Position numbers and translations under genes: made by a program
NCBI RefSeq assembly: GCF_040183065.1
Contig: NW_027185566.1
Span: 558,001-622,000 of the forward strand
DNA: 64,000 bases
Origin: Periplaneta americana
Lineage: Eukaryota > Arthropoda > Insecta > Blattodea > Blattidae
Direction of reading: 5' to 3'
Part shown: piece after piece, positions 33,049 to 42,823 of the stretch
How positions within the stretch are numbered: the stretch's first letter is position 1
Layout of the letters: every line of letters starts with the position of its first letter
The notes under the pieces: generated by a model
Seen by the model: the letters and a program-made list of their open reading frames with translations, nothing else
What the model was told of the DNA's origin: nothing
The model's database searches: none

Positions 33049-35136
33049 ATGAACATCCCCTCTCTTAACAATCTGAAAGGCATCAGTCAAAAACGCTTAG
33101 AATCTCTTAAAAAACTGGGTATTTTTACCATTGCCGATCTGCTGACCTATTTCCCAAAGTCTTATCAAGACTATTCTCAGCTCAATACTCTAGACCAAGC
33201 CTTAGAAAATCCTGAACAACGATTGTTGGTTCGTGTAAAAATTATTTCTGCTCATCGTATCCCCACACGAAATAAAATTCCTCTCTACAAAATGATTGTA
33301 CAGGATTCCGTCGCTTCAGCTCAACTTTTATCATTCGGACACAAAGGACAACTTTTAAAACCTGATCCTAATAAACTTTATTTGATCAGTGGGGTTTTTA
33401 AATATCATTTTGGAAAAATTGAATCTTCTAACTTTATAATAGAAGGCACGATCGAAGATTCAGAACATGCAGAGGAAAAAACTCAAGAGTATACACAAAT
33501 TGTTCCTTTTTATGGTCTTACACCAGGAATAAGCCAAAAGTTGCTGCGTAGCATTATTAAACAGGCTCTACAAATAAGTCAACCACACTTAAAAGAAAAT
33601 CTTCCCAAACAAATCTTGGAAAAATATCGATTTTTGAATCGTTACCAAGCCTTATTTCAAATGCATTTTCCAGAAAACTTTCTACTTTTATCCGAAGCTA
33701 AAAAAAGGCTAAAATATATAGAACTATTCCGTTTACAATTCCAATTTGCATTGAAACAGCACCACTTTAAAACTAAAAAACATCAAGTTTATCACCCCCC
33801 ATTTCATCAAACAAAAAAAATCCAACAAGCTTTGCCATTTACGCTCACAGATGGTCAAATCAAGGCCCTCAAAGATATTGAACAGGATCTTCTTTCAGAC
33901 CGCAGTATGCACAGGCTTATTATGGGAGATGTAGGTTCAGGCAAAACCCTGGTGGCATTCTTATCTTTACTTAAAGTTATTGAAAATGGTTTTCAAGGGG
34001 TTTTTTTGGCTCCAACAGAAGTATTGGCCAAGCAACATTTCAAAACCTTTACCAAGTTTATTTCGCTCCTAGAAGTCAAAATAGATTTGCTCACAGGATC
34101 CACCAAACAAAAAGAACGAAAGGATATTTTAGAAGCATTAAAAAACGGAGATACTCAACTTTTAGTAGGAACACATGCCGTTTTTTCTTCTCAAGTTCAT
34201 TTTTTTAATTTAGGCTTAGTTGTTATTGATGAACAGCATAAATTTGGAGTAGAACAAAGAATGGAACTTGTTCAAAAGGGAATATCACCAGACGTTTTGA
34301 CAATGAGTGCCACTCCCATACCCAGAACATTAGGATATATTAGCTTTGGAGATATGGATATTTCTGTAATTACCGATAAACCAGCTGGAAGACTCCCTAT
34401 TATCACACATTGGATATCTGAAGAAGAAATAGATCAAGCTTATAGTTTTATGAAAAAAGAGATCGAAAAAAAACACCAAGGTTACATTGTTTACCCTTTA
34501 GTTCAGGAATCCGAAAGAATGGATTTAAAGTCTGTTAAAGAAGGGTTTCATTTTCTGCAACAAAAAGTATTTCAAAAGTATAAACTGGCATTGCTCCATG
34601 GACAAATGACAGAAGAAGAAAAAACCATAGCCCTCAAATCGTTCACCTCAGGACAGTCGAATATTTTAGTTTCCACCATGATTATTGAAGTAGGGGTAGA
34701 TGTACCCAATGCCACTTGCATGATTATTGAAAATGCTCCTCGTTTTGGGCTTTCTACCCTCCATCAGTTAAGAGGAAGAATTGGTAGAAATTCACTCCAG
34801 TCCACTTGTTTTGTTGTCAGTAACCCCAAAACATCTCTCACATACGAAGCAACAGAAAGGATGAAAATTATCCAAGAACACCACGACGGTTTTCTCCTTG
34901 CCGAAAAAGATATGGAACTCAGAGGTATGGGAAACTTAGTTGGAAAAAACCAATCTGGTCGTTCTGGGTTAAAGTTAGCCAATATCATTACAGACACAAA
35001 AATACTGGAGGATGCCAGAGCCGACGCTTTTGAAATTCTTAAAGAAGACCCAGAATGTAAAAAACCACAAAATAACATCTTCCGCCCTTGGATCGTTCGG
35101 TTTGAAAATGAACTCAAAGCTCTCTTGCATAACTAA
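33049..35136 (+). CDS. recG: ATP-dependent DNA helicase RecG
   Basis: Superfamily 2 helicase that remodels stalled replication forks and branched DNA. 695 residues. The N-terminal wedge/OB domain covers about 1-240. Walker A is MGDVGSGKTLVA, the DExH box is VIDEQHKFGVEQR, motif III is SATPIPRT, and the C-terminal region has RGRIGRN and the fork-reversal segment around DMELRGMGNLVG. The spacing and order match the family. The ribosome-binding site is weak. It is transcribed alone. Confidence 0.96.
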   Translation: MNIPSLNNLKGISQKRLESLKKLGIFTIADLLTYFPKSYQDYSQLNTLDQALENPEQRLLVRVKIISAHRIPTRNKIPLYKMIVQDSVASAQLLSFGHKGQLLKPDPNKLYLISGVFKYHFGKIESSNFIIEGTIEDSEHAEEKTQEYTQIVPFYGLTPGISQKLLRSIIKQALQISQPHLKENLPKQILEKYRFLNRYQALFQMHFPENFLLLSEAKKRLKYIELFRLQFQFALKQHHFKTKKHQVYHPPFHQTKKIQQALPFTLTDGQIKALKDIEQDLLSDRSMHRLIMGDVGSGKTLVAFLSLLKVIENGFQGVFLAPTEVLAKQHFKTFTKFISLLEVKIDLLTGSTKQKERKDILEALKNGDTQLLVGTHAVFSSQVHFFNLGLVVIDEQHKFGVEQRMELVQKGISPDVLTMSATPIPRTLGYISFGDMDISVITDKPAGRLPIITHWISEEEIDQAYSFMKKEIEKKHQGYIVYPLVQESERMDLKSVKEGFHFLQQKVFQKYKLALLHGQMTEEEKTIALKSFTSGQSNILVSTMIIEVGVDVPNATCMIIENAPRFGLSTLHQLRGRIGRNSLQSTCFVVSNPKTSLTYEATERMKIIQEHHDGFLLAEKDMELRGMGNLVGKNQSGRSGLKLANIITDTKILEDARADAFEILKEDPECKKPQNNIFRPWIVRFENELKALLHN

Positions 35137-35345
35137 ATCCAGTCTCATTTCATCTGCCATACTCCACCTTTTGGAAAATACCGTATTATAAGTAGCCTTA
35201 TTCTTTACAAATTTTCTTATCGTCAAAAAAATATTTTTTACTTGATCATCTCAAATTATCACATCACTTTTTATTAAGGATTTTTAATTAGAGCAATTTT
35301 CCGACCAGTAGCTAAGAATAAGATGATTCCAAAAGCTTCTTACTC

Positions 35346-35543
35346 TCACCTCAGGTAGACCAGTAAGAAAATAACACACAACATAATAACCAACCAACCC
35401 AAAAAATTAAGCACTAATACTTTTATAGAAACCTTAGAGTTTTGCTCTTGAACAAATTTCCCGCATGTAGGGCAATAGGAATAATCCACTCTCATCATTC
35501 TATGACAATGAATACAACGCATTTGTCCTTTTTTTTGTTTCAT
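35346..35543 (-). CDS. Small zinc-ribbon membrane protein
   Basis: About 65 residues with two CxxC pairs (CIHC and CPTC, 12 residues apart) that should bind one zinc ion, followed by a single C-terminal hydrophobic segment of about 25 residues. Such small tail-anchored zinc ribbons are common and mostly uncharacterised. The ATG at 35543 overlaps the exonuclease III stop as ATGA and has AAGG upstream, so the two are co-transcribed. Confidence 0.75.
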   Translation of the reverse strand: MKQKKGQMRCIHCHRMMRVDYSYCPTCGKFVQEQNSKVSIKVLVLNFLGWLVIMLCVIFLLVYLR

Positions 35544-36346
35544 CCCAGCCCTTCTAGTTCTATTTGAATAGGACAATGATCCGACCCCATGATATCCGTG
35601 AGAATTTCTGCAGATTTTAAATGGGGTAAAAGCCCTTGACTAATAAAAATATAGTCAATTCTCCAACCCACATTTTTTTCTCGGGAATGAGTCTTTAGAT
35701 CCCACCAACTATAACATTCTGATCGATCTGGGTAAAAATGGCGGAAGGTATCAACAAATCCAATAGACAAAAATCTTGTAATCCACTCCCGCTCTAGGGG
35801 CAAAAAACCAGAAGTTTTTTCATTAGCTTTAGGATGTGTTAAGTCAATCTCTCGGTGTGCTGTATTCACATCTCCCATAACAATAAGCGAAACACCTTGA
35901 TGGAGTAAATCTTGACATTTCAACAAAAATTCTTCATAAAATCTCATCTTGTAATCAAGCCGTTCTTTTTTTGCAGCTCCATTAGGAAAATAAACATTCA
36001 ATAGGGTAAATCTATTGGTTTTTAAAACACTAACACGCCCTTCTTCGTCTAGTTCATTACCAAAAAAATCTAAAGAAAGCTCTCCTTGTAGAGCATCTTT
36101 AATATAAAGTCCCACTCCACTATATCCTTTTTTGCAAGGCTTAGATAAAAACAAAGGTTGGTACCCCCATACCTGCGTAATATCTTCCGAAACTTGTTCC
36201 GACCAAGCTTTGGTTTCTTGTAAGCCTAAAATATCTGGCTGGCATTTCATAATCCATTCTTTAAAAGTCAGTTCTTGATCCACCAGTTTTTTACTAACAG
36301 CACGAATACCATTGACATTGAAAGACTGTATTTTTAACAATTTCAT
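35540..36346 (-). CDS. xthA: Exodeoxyribonuclease III / AP endonuclease
   Basis: Mg-dependent base-excision-repair enzyme cutting at abasic sites and trimming 3' ends. About 268 residues. Motifs in order: FNVNGIRA, LQETKA, YSGVGLYIK, GDVNTAHREID, GWRIDYIF and GSDHCPI. The frame stays open upstream to 36487, but the extra 47 residues are not family-like, so I start at 36346, where AGG lies four bases before the ATG and the protein begins MKLLKIQSFNVNG. It is followed by a coupled zinc-ribbon gene. Confidence 0.94.
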   Translation of the reverse strand: MKLLKIQSFNVNGIRAVSKKLVDQELTFKEWIMKCQPDILGLQETKAWSEQVSEDITQVWGYQPLFLSKPCKKGYSGVGLYIKDALQGELSLDFFGNELDEEGRVSVLKTNRFTLLNVYFPNGAAKKERLDYKMRFYEEFLLKCQDLLHQGVSLIVMGDVNTAHREIDLTHPKANEKTSGFLPLEREWITRFLSIGFVDTFRHFYPDRSECYSWWDLKTHSREKNVGWRIDYIFISQGLLPHLKSAEILTDIMGSDHCPIQIELEGLG

Positions 36347-36552
36347 AAAACCTATTTCTCCCCCCATAAAAGATAGTGTTTTTGCCACTCTTTCAGAAAC
36401 AAATTGGATGATTCTTAACAACGGAATAAAAAATTGAGAAATATCTACTCTATTAGATCTACTCTTATATTTATCTAAATATTTCATTTTTTTATATTAA
36501 AAATTTTATTTTTGTTTATGAATATGTTAAATTCTAAAAGAAAGGATAGCAT

Positions 36553-37140
36553 ATGCTTCTTTCTGATCTTAGAGCTAGAATTCTTCAAGATAGCCAAATC
36601 ATTTCCGATGAAATTGTCAGTGTAGATTCGTTTTTAAACCACCAACTGGATATAGAGTTATGCACCCAGATTGGGCTGGCTCTTGCCGATAAATTTAAAA
36701 AATATAATCCTACTGTTGTTCTAACCGTAGAGGCTTCTGGAATTGTTCCTTCCTTTTTGGTAGCCCAAAATCTCAAAACACGAATGATTGTCGCTAGAAA
36801 AAAGAAATCCTTGGTGATGGGAAATAATTACATTTCTGCCAACTCTTTCTCCTTCACTAAAAATGAAGAAATCCACCTTTACCTAAATAAAAATTACCTC
36901 TACCCAGAAGATCGAGTACTCATCATTGACGATTTTTTAGCTAATGGAAATGTCGCTCTTGGTCTTTTAGATTTAGCCACTCAAAGAGGAGCAAAAGTAG
37001 TGGGAGCTGGATTTGTTATTGAAAAATCATTTTTAAAAGGACGTCCTTTATTGGATGAATACAAAGATATTAAAAAATATTCACTTATCCGAATTGCCGA
37101 AATAAAAAACGGAACATTAACGCTCATAGAAGAAGACTAG
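36553..37140 (+). CDS. xpt: Xanthine phosphoribosyltransferase
   Basis: Purine salvage enzyme converting xanthine and PRPP to XMP. 195 residues, the standard Xpt length. The PRPP-binding motif VLIIDDFLANGNVALG and the N-terminal LRARI segment are typical. AAAGGA precedes the ATG. It is followed by a purine/uracil-type permease and guaA, so imported xanthine would be turned into XMP and then GMP. The 65-base upstream region has no purine-riboswitch core that I can recognise. Confidence 0.94.
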   Translation: MLLSDLRARILQDSQIISDEIVSVDSFLNHQLDIELCTQIGLALADKFKKYNPTVVLTVEASGIVPSFLVAQNLKTRMIVARKKKSLVMGNNYISANSFSFTKNEEIHLYLNKNYLYPEDRVLIIDDFLANGNVALGLLDLATQRGAKVVGAGFVIEKSFLKGRPLLDEYKDIKKYSLIRIAEIKNGTLTLIEED

Positions 37141-37180
37141 ATTAATTAACATAAATAAATAAATTAAAAGGGGTGTTTTT

Positions 37181-38449
37181 ATGAACAAAATGTACAATTT
37201 TTTTCTATCTGTACAACATTTTTTGGTTATGTATGCAGGAGCGGTAGTGATTCCTCTTGTAGTAGGAGATTCTCTTGGTTTAAAGTCCAACGAAATTACT
37301 TTTTTAATTTCAGCGGATCTTTTAACTTCTGGAATTGCAACTTTACTTTATACCATTAATACAAAATATGTAGGAGTGGGCTTACCTGTAGTTTTAGGAG
37401 CCAGTTTTAATTCTTTGGCAGCTTTTATTACCATAGGAAAATCAGCAGGTTTACCTGCTGTTTATGGTGCTATTATTGTGTCCGGTTTGTTTATTTTTAT
37501 TTTTGCTCCTATCATCGGGAAAATGGTGAAAAAACTTCCACCTATCATCACAGGAATTGTGATCACCGTGATCGGATTATCTTTAATTCCTGTAGCTTTT
37601 GGGAAAATCATCGATTCGAATATTCAAGATCCTTTTTTAAGTCATCTTCACACAGGTATTTTTATTGGTTGTCTTTTATTCATTTTTTTATTCCAACAAA
37701 TTGTTTCTTCCAGTGTTCGTAATCTTTCTGTTTTGCTTTCTATTATCATCTTTTCTTTGGTTTACTATTCTTTCAATCCATTAGACACTTCCATTATTAA
37801 AGAAACCCCTATTTTTCATCTCCCTGGTTTTTTCTACTTTGGAGCACCTGAATTTCATTTTAATGCAATTATTACTTTCATTATCATTTTACTTGTTACT
37901 AGTGTAGAATCTGCTGGGGATTTGACAGCTTTGAGTGAAATCTGTGAGGAAGAATTAACACAAGCTCGATTAATTAAAAGTTTTCGTTCCGAAGGTATTG
38001 CTACCTTTTTAGGTGGTCTTTTCAACGCTTTTACTTATAGTAATTTCGCACAAAATATTGGTCTTGTTCAGATGACTGGAGTCAAAAAAACCTCTATCAT
38101 ACAAGGAACAGCTGCAATTTTAATTATTTTAAGTTTTTTCCCACAAATTGCCGCCATAACAACCTTAATTCCTGCCCCTGTTTTAGGAGCAGCTATGCTC
38201 ACTATGTTTGGAATGATTATTACTAGTGGGTTGCGTATTCTTTCTAAAGTAGATTTCAGAGATGAGATTTCCATTTGGACTCTAGCTTTGGCTATTGGTT
38301 TTGGCGTGGGGATTTCAACAACCCAGGGTATTGAAAAATTCTTCCCACAAGTACTCGCCCCTATTGTTTCCAATCCTATTGTTATGTCTGTGTTGATCGC
38401 TCTGATAACTCATTATACAATGAGTTTGATACAAAAAATAAAAAGGTAA
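37181..38449 (+). CDS. Xanthine/uracil permease (NCS2 family)
   Basis: Inner-membrane nucleobase transporter, 422 residues with 12-14 hydrophobic segments. The N-terminal QHFLVMYAGAVVIPL, the central VTSVESAGDLTAL (family substrate-binding Glu region) and FNAFTYSNFAQNIGLVQMTG are diagnostic. Its place between xpt and guaA points to xanthine as substrate, like PbuX. AAAGGGG precedes the ATG; only 40 bases separate it from xpt and five from guaA. Confidence 0.92.
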   Translation: MNKMYNFFLSVQHFLVMYAGAVVIPLVVGDSLGLKSNEITFLISADLLTSGIATLLYTINTKYVGVGLPVVLGASFNSLAAFITIGKSAGLPAVYGAIIVSGLFIFIFAPIIGKMVKKLPPIITGIVITVIGLSLIPVAFGKIIDSNIQDPFLSHLHTGIFIGCLLFIFLFQQIVSSSVRNLSVLLSIIIFSLVYYSFNPLDTSIIKETPIFHLPGFFYFGAPEFHFNAIITFIIILLVTSVESAGDLTALSEICEEELTQARLIKSFRSEGIATFLGGLFNAFTYSNFAQNIGLVQMTGVKKTSIIQGTAAILIILSFFPQIAAITTLIPAPVLGAAMLTMFGMIITSGLRILSKVDFRDEISIWTLALAIGFGVGISTTQGIEKFFPQVLAPIVSNPIVMSVLIALITHYTMSLIQKIKR

Positions 38450-38454
38450 TATTT

Positions 38455-39992
38455 ATGCTCTCAAAAATATTAATTGTAGATTATGGTTCTCAGCTCACAC
38501 AGTTAATTGCTAAACGGGTTAGAGAAAACCATATTTATAGCGAAATTTATCCATTTGACTACGATTTTTCTTCTTTAGAGCTCTCTCATTACAAAGGGAT
38601 TATTTTCTCTGGAGGACCTTACTCTAGCGTGGAAGAACATGCCCCTAGTATTCCACCCCATTTAAAACAACAACCTGTACCCATGTTAGGGATCTGTTAC
38701 GGTTCTCAACGGTTTACATTTGAGGAAGGTGGAGAGGTACAGGCTTCAGAACATAGAGAATTTGGGAAAACGAGTATTATACAAACTAAGGAACATGCTA
38801 TTTTTAAAGGAATTCCCAAAGAATTTATGATGTGGATGAGTCATTCTGATCATATTACAAAACCAGGTGAAAATTTTGATATCATGGCACAAACAGAAAA
38901 TGGAGTTCTCGCCACCCTTGCTCATCAAACTCGACCTATTTATCTTGCACAGTTTCATCCAGAGGCATATCATAGCGAGTATGGAGTTCAGTTTATCAAA
39001 AACTTTTTAGATTTGACTGGAGCAGAAAAAAACTGGACTATGGATGCTTTTTTAGAAACAGAAGTGGAAAGTGTCAAAAATCAAATCCAAAATGAAACTG
39101 TAATATTGGGGCTCTCGGGTGGGGTGGATTCCCTAGTTTCTGCAGTACTACTTCATAAAGCACTGGGTCAAAATCTCAACTGCGTATTTGTAGATCATGG
39201 TTTATTACGCTCCAACGAAAAAAATCAAGTAGAAGCTTATATTAAAGAACACTTTGATTTCCCATTTTATGTAGTAGATGCCAGTCAAAAATTTCTCACC
39301 GCCTTAAAAGGAATTTCTGACCCAGAAGATAAAAGAAAAACTATTGGTAGGTTATTTATTGAAACATTTGAAACATTTGTAAAAACCCATCTCCCTAAAG
39401 CCACCTATTTAGCACAAGGCACCATCTATCCAGATGTGATAGAATCTGCTGGTAATTTACACGGTAAAGGACAAGTCATCAAAAGTCACCACAACGTGGG
39501 CGGATTACCAGAAAAACTTTCTCTAAAAATTGTAGAACCCCTAAGAATGCTCTTTAAAGATGAAGTAAGACAATTAGGTGAAGTTTTAGGAATCCCCAAA
39601 GACCTTATTTATCGGCATCCCTTCCCTGGTCCTGGTTTGGGAATTAGAATTTTGGGCGAAATTCAACCAGAATATATTTCAATCCTCCAAAAGGCAGATA
39701 AAATTTTAATTGAAGAACTCAAAAAAATAATTTATATCATCATGTCAACCAAGCTTTTTGTGTTTTTCTCCCCATCAGATCTGTTGGAGTTATGGGAGAT
39801 AATAGATCCTATGAATATACTATTGCTATCCGTTCTGTAACCACAGAAGATTTTATGACCAGTGAATTTTCACAACTTCCTTGGGATTTCCTCAGTAAAG
39901 TCTCCACAAGAATTACTAATGAAGTCAAAGGAGTTAATCGAGTGGTCTACGATATATCCAATAAACCTCCGGCTACAATAGAATGGGAATAA
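38455..39992 (+). CDS. guaA: GMP synthase, read in two frames across an A7 run
   Basis: Glutamine-hydrolysing GMP synthase (XMP to GMP). The amidotransferase domain has Cys81 in GICYGSQ and His168/Glu170 in QFHPEA. The ATP-pyrophosphatase P-loop SGGVDS is at 221-226, and [15 protein letters not shown] follows. After about residue 423 the frame fails at seven A bases (39721-39727) and runs on to an unrelated stop at 39840. The -1 frame then reads [20 protein letters not shown] and the whole conserved dimerisation end to PPATIEWE at 39992. Either the run is one base short in this sequence, the gene is mutated, or slippage on A7 restores it. Third gene of the xpt-permease-guaA set. Confidence 0.9.
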
Positions 39993-40078
39993 AAATTTGT
40001 TTTCATTCAGAATGCATATTAGCTTTATAATTAACGAAGCTAGTATATAATAGTATTAAATTTTTTGGGGAGTATCTT

Positions 40079-41275
40079 ATGTACACAACACGCCATGTAA
40101 CCGACTCTATTATTTGGGTAGGAACCAATGATAGGAGATTAGAATTATTTGAAAATATGTTTCCTATTCCTAAGGGTGTTTCTTACAATTCTTATGTCAT
40201 TTTAGATGAAAAAACAGCCCTTATGGACACAGTAGACCCTGCAACACGCAATCAGTATTTAGAAAATGTTCTTCATGTATTGAACGGTCGTCCGCTAGAT
40301 TATTTGGTTGTTAATCATATGGAACCAGATCATTGTGGTATTATTCCCGATGTGATCGCTTTATTCCCTGATGTATTGGTAGTTGGAAATAAAAAAACAT
40401 TTGAATTTATAGATGCTTTCTACCAAATCCCCAAGAAAAACACTCAAGAAGTGAAAGAAGGCGATACAATTTCTTTGGGTACACATTCTCTTACATTTGC
40501 CTTTGCTCCTATGGTTCATTGGCCAGAAGTTATGGTCGCTTATGAAGCTCATACTAAATCTCTTTTTAGTGCGGATGCTTTTGGGACTTTTGGAGCTTTA
40601 AATGGGAATCTGTTTGATGATGAAGTGGACTTTTTAGGGTACTACGAAGACGAAGCAAGACGCTATTTTTCCAATATAGTAGGAAAATACGGTCCACAAG
40701 CGGTAGCTGCTCTCACCAAAGCAAGTGCCTTAGATATCCAGATGCTTCTCCCTTTACACGGACCTGTTTGGAGAACTAATCTTGGGTACATTTTGGATAA
40801 ATATAAAAGATGGGCCACATATACCCCTGAAAGAAAAGGAATTGTGGTCGCTTATTCTTCCATGTACGGAAATACAGAGAATGCGGTTCACATTTTAATT
40901 AATAAATTGGCTGAGTTAGGTGTTAAAGATATTCGAACTTATGATATTTCTAAAACTGATGCTTCCTATATTGTGAGTGAGATCTGGAAATATTCTCATG
41001 TGGTATTTGCCGCTCCAACTTATAATGCAGGACTCTATCCGATGATGAGTTCCGTATTTTGTAAACTAGAAGCAGTGGCTTTTCAAAACCGACATGTTTC
41101 TCTCATTGGTAATTATAGTTGGCACAGTCAAGCACTAGAAACAATGCAACAAAAACTTTCTGGATTTAAAAATATTACTATGGTAGGAAACTCCGTAAAT
41201 ATAAAATCAGGTGTTACTCAGAAAAACCACCAAGATTTAGAAGAATTAGCTTCTGAAATTTTTAAAACATTGTAA
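40079..41275 (+). CDS. fprA: Flavodiiron protein (A-type flavoprotein)
   Basis: Cytoplasmic oxygen and/or nitric-oxide reductase found in anaerobes and microaerophiles. 398 residues. The N-terminal metallo-beta-lactamase domain has the full diiron set: His80, Glu82, Asp84 and His85 in NHMEPDHCG, His147, Asp166 and His227 in LPLHGP. The flavodoxin domain starts near 254 with VAYSSMYGNTENA for FMN. There is no fused rubredoxin, so a separate electron donor is needed. A TATAAT box lies at 40046-40051, and a strong terminator follows the gene, so it is its own unit. Confidence 0.95.
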   Translation: MYTTRHVTDSIIWVGTNDRRLELFENMFPIPKGVSYNSYVILDEKTALMDTVDPATRNQYLENVLHVLNGRPLDYLVVNHMEPDHCGIIPDVIALFPDVLVVGNKKTFEFIDAFYQIPKKNTQEVKEGDTISLGTHSLTFAFAPMVHWPEVMVAYEAHTKSLFSADAFGTFGALNGNLFDDEVDFLGYYEDEARRYFSNIVGKYGPQAVAALTKASALDIQMLLPLHGPVWRTNLGYILDKYKRWATYTPERKGIVVAYSSMYGNTENAVHILINKLAELGVKDIRTYDISKTDASYIVSEIWKYSHVVFAAPTYNAGLYPMMSSVFCKLEAVAFQNRHVSLIGNYSWHSQALETMQQKLSGFKNITMVGNSVNIKSGVTQKNHQDLEELASEIFKTL

Positions 41276-41281
41276 AATTTT

Positions 41282-41315
41282 TCTTCTCTGGGTAAAACTC
41301 AGGGAAGATTTTTTT
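41282..41315 (+). terminator. Rho-independent terminator of the flavodiiron gene
   Basis: TCTTCTCTGGGT and ACTCAGGGAAGA pair over 12 positions (two G-U pairs) around a three-base loop and are followed by seven T bases. It is the clearest intrinsic terminator in the window. Confidence 0.88.
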
Positions 41316-41373
41316 GCACTCTCTCCTCCTATTCACTATATTTTTACAAGTTGTACTCAATAGGAGAAATATT

Positions 41374-41577
41374 ATGAAAAGTTTTTGTATTGTATCACTA
41401 CTGATCATCAGTTGTTCGTTCCATCTAGTAAAAACCGACCCCCCGTTCAGACCTATAGAACCACCTAGACGCCCGTCCAATCCACCAGAGCGTTACAACC
41501 CTCAAAAACCAGATCATCTACCATGGGTACCAGCACCACCCAGAAGACCTCCAGAAAAAAATAGATCCATTCTATAA
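41374..41577 (+). CDS. Small proline-rich lipoprotein
   Basis: A 67-residue product: signal peptide ending LIISC (Cys 14), then a mature part of ~54 residues dominated by Pro and Arg with repeated PPRRP and PPERY-like elements. It would be an extended, positively charged chain on the membrane surface or in the periplasm. TAGGAGAA lies upstream of the ATG at 41374, which I prefer over a start at 41314. Function unknown. Confidence 0.6.
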   Translation: MKSFCIVSLLIISCSFHLVKTDPPFRPIEPPRRPSNPPERYNPQKPDHLPWVPAPPRRPPEKNRSIL

Positions 41578-41581
41578 AATT

Positions 41582-42823
41582 TTATCCTTCTTCTTGTCGT
41601 ATTTTTCTTAAAAAGAAAGCATTACAAATAAGAAGTAAAACAAGAAAAATTCCTAATTCTATAAGAGATGGGAGTACATATGCAAATCCTCTCCCACGGA
41701 TAGCCACATCTACAAGTGCTGTAGATGCATAATGCAATGGTAAGATATCTCCAATAAAATTAATGGAAGCAGGCAAAGCCGATGTATCAAAGATGCCGCT
41801 GAAGATAAACTGAGGAATAACAATAATAGGAATAAATTGAACCAGCTGAAACTCCGTTTTGGAAACGGTGGAAAAAATAAACCCTAACACTAACCCAGTA
41901 AAAGAAACAAAAAGGTTAATCAAAAATAGATAAAACCAAGAACCATTATTAACAATATGCAAAACGAAAAGACTAAATGCTTGTAATCCAATTACTTGAA
42001 GTAAAATAACCACAACAAAAGCCAAAAAATAACCCAAAATAAAATGCCATTCTCTAATGGGAGTTGCAAAAGTACGGGACAATGTATGAGTTGTTCTTTC
42101 TCTTAAAAAGGCAATCCCACCAATTAAAAAAACTAAAAAGAATACAAGAAAACTAATGAGTGTAGGAGCAATAGAATCAAAATAACTCAATTCTGGTCCT
42201 CCATACAAATATTCCATTTTAAAAAATAAATTAGGGTCTGTTGGAATCTCATTGACATCTATTTTAGGAAATCGAATATTGACATCCATTTCTTTGAGTT
42301 TTTGGGCAAAAAAAGCAATTTTTTCTTGATCTTCATCTATCAAGCTTTGTTTCATAGATTTTAAGTCTTGTATGGGTAACTTCCTTTCTATGCGACGAAT
42401 TTTCCTATTAAGCTGGTCTTGAAATTGATCTTTAGCATTGGCTAAAAAGTTTTTGAATAGTCTATAAACTATTTTTTGACTCTGTAAAGGTCTCGTCCCT
42501 TCTAAAATAACAGTTACTTTTGGAGAATCTCCTGTAAAATCTACAGCAGCTAATAACTGATCTTTTTCTAAAACTTTTTTCACTTCTGAAGTATTCTGAT
42601 AGGGTTCCAAAATAAAATCGCCATTTAAAAACTGAAAATCTCGAATATTCTGTTGATTATTAAGCACAATCCCTAGTCGGATTCTGTCATTTTTATCCTC
42701 AAAGACGACAAATAAAAGCCAAATGGTAATAATAGGACCAATGTACATCATAGAGACTAAACGAAAATCTTTGAGAACTTGTTTCAATACACGAAAAAAA
42801 ACAGCAGCCACCTTAAGTATCAT
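41582..42823 (-). CDS. ABC-2 type transporter permease
   Basis: Membrane component of an ABC exporter, 413 residues. One N-terminal membrane helix, a large extracytoplasmic domain (about 45-215) and five or so C-terminal helices (215-405), the YhgE/ABC-2 membrane layout of drug- or lipid-exporting systems such as YbhS/YbhR. It overlaps the ATPase gene by four bases, so the two proteins are one complex. Substrate unknown. Confidence 0.88.
   Translation of the reverse strand: MILKVAAVFFRVLKQVLKDFRLVSMMYIGPIITIWLLFVVFEDKNDRIRLGIVLNNQQNIRDFQFLNGDFILEPYQNTSEVKKVLEKDQLLAAVDFTGDSPKVTVILEGTRPLQSQKIVYRLFKNFLANAKDQFQDQLNRKIRRIERKLPIQDLKSMKQSLIDEDQEKIAFFAQKLKEMDVNIRFPKIDVNEIPTDPNLFFKMEYLYGGPELSYFDSIAPTLISFLVFFLVFLIGGIAFLRERTTHTLSRTFATPIREWHFILGYFLAFVVVILLQVIGLQAFSLFVLHIVNNGSWFYLFLINLFVSFTGLVLGFIFSTVSKTEFQLVQFIPIIVIPQFIFSGIFDTSALPASINFIGDILPLHYASTALVDVAIRGRGFAYVLPSLIELGIFLVLLLICNAFFLRKIRQEEG

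Noticed and set aside
35137-35345. Gap of about 210 bases between recG and the zinc-ribbon gene
   Set aside because: I looked for a small gene, RNA or repeat and found nothing I could support.
36488-36552. Possible purine riboswitch before xpt
   Set aside because: The upstream region is only ~65 bases and lacks the conserved loop sequences of the purine aptamer.
40023-40051. TAGCTT/AAGCTA inverted repeat before the flavodiiron gene
   Set aside because: Only six-base arms around an AT-rich -10 region; too weak to claim as an operator.
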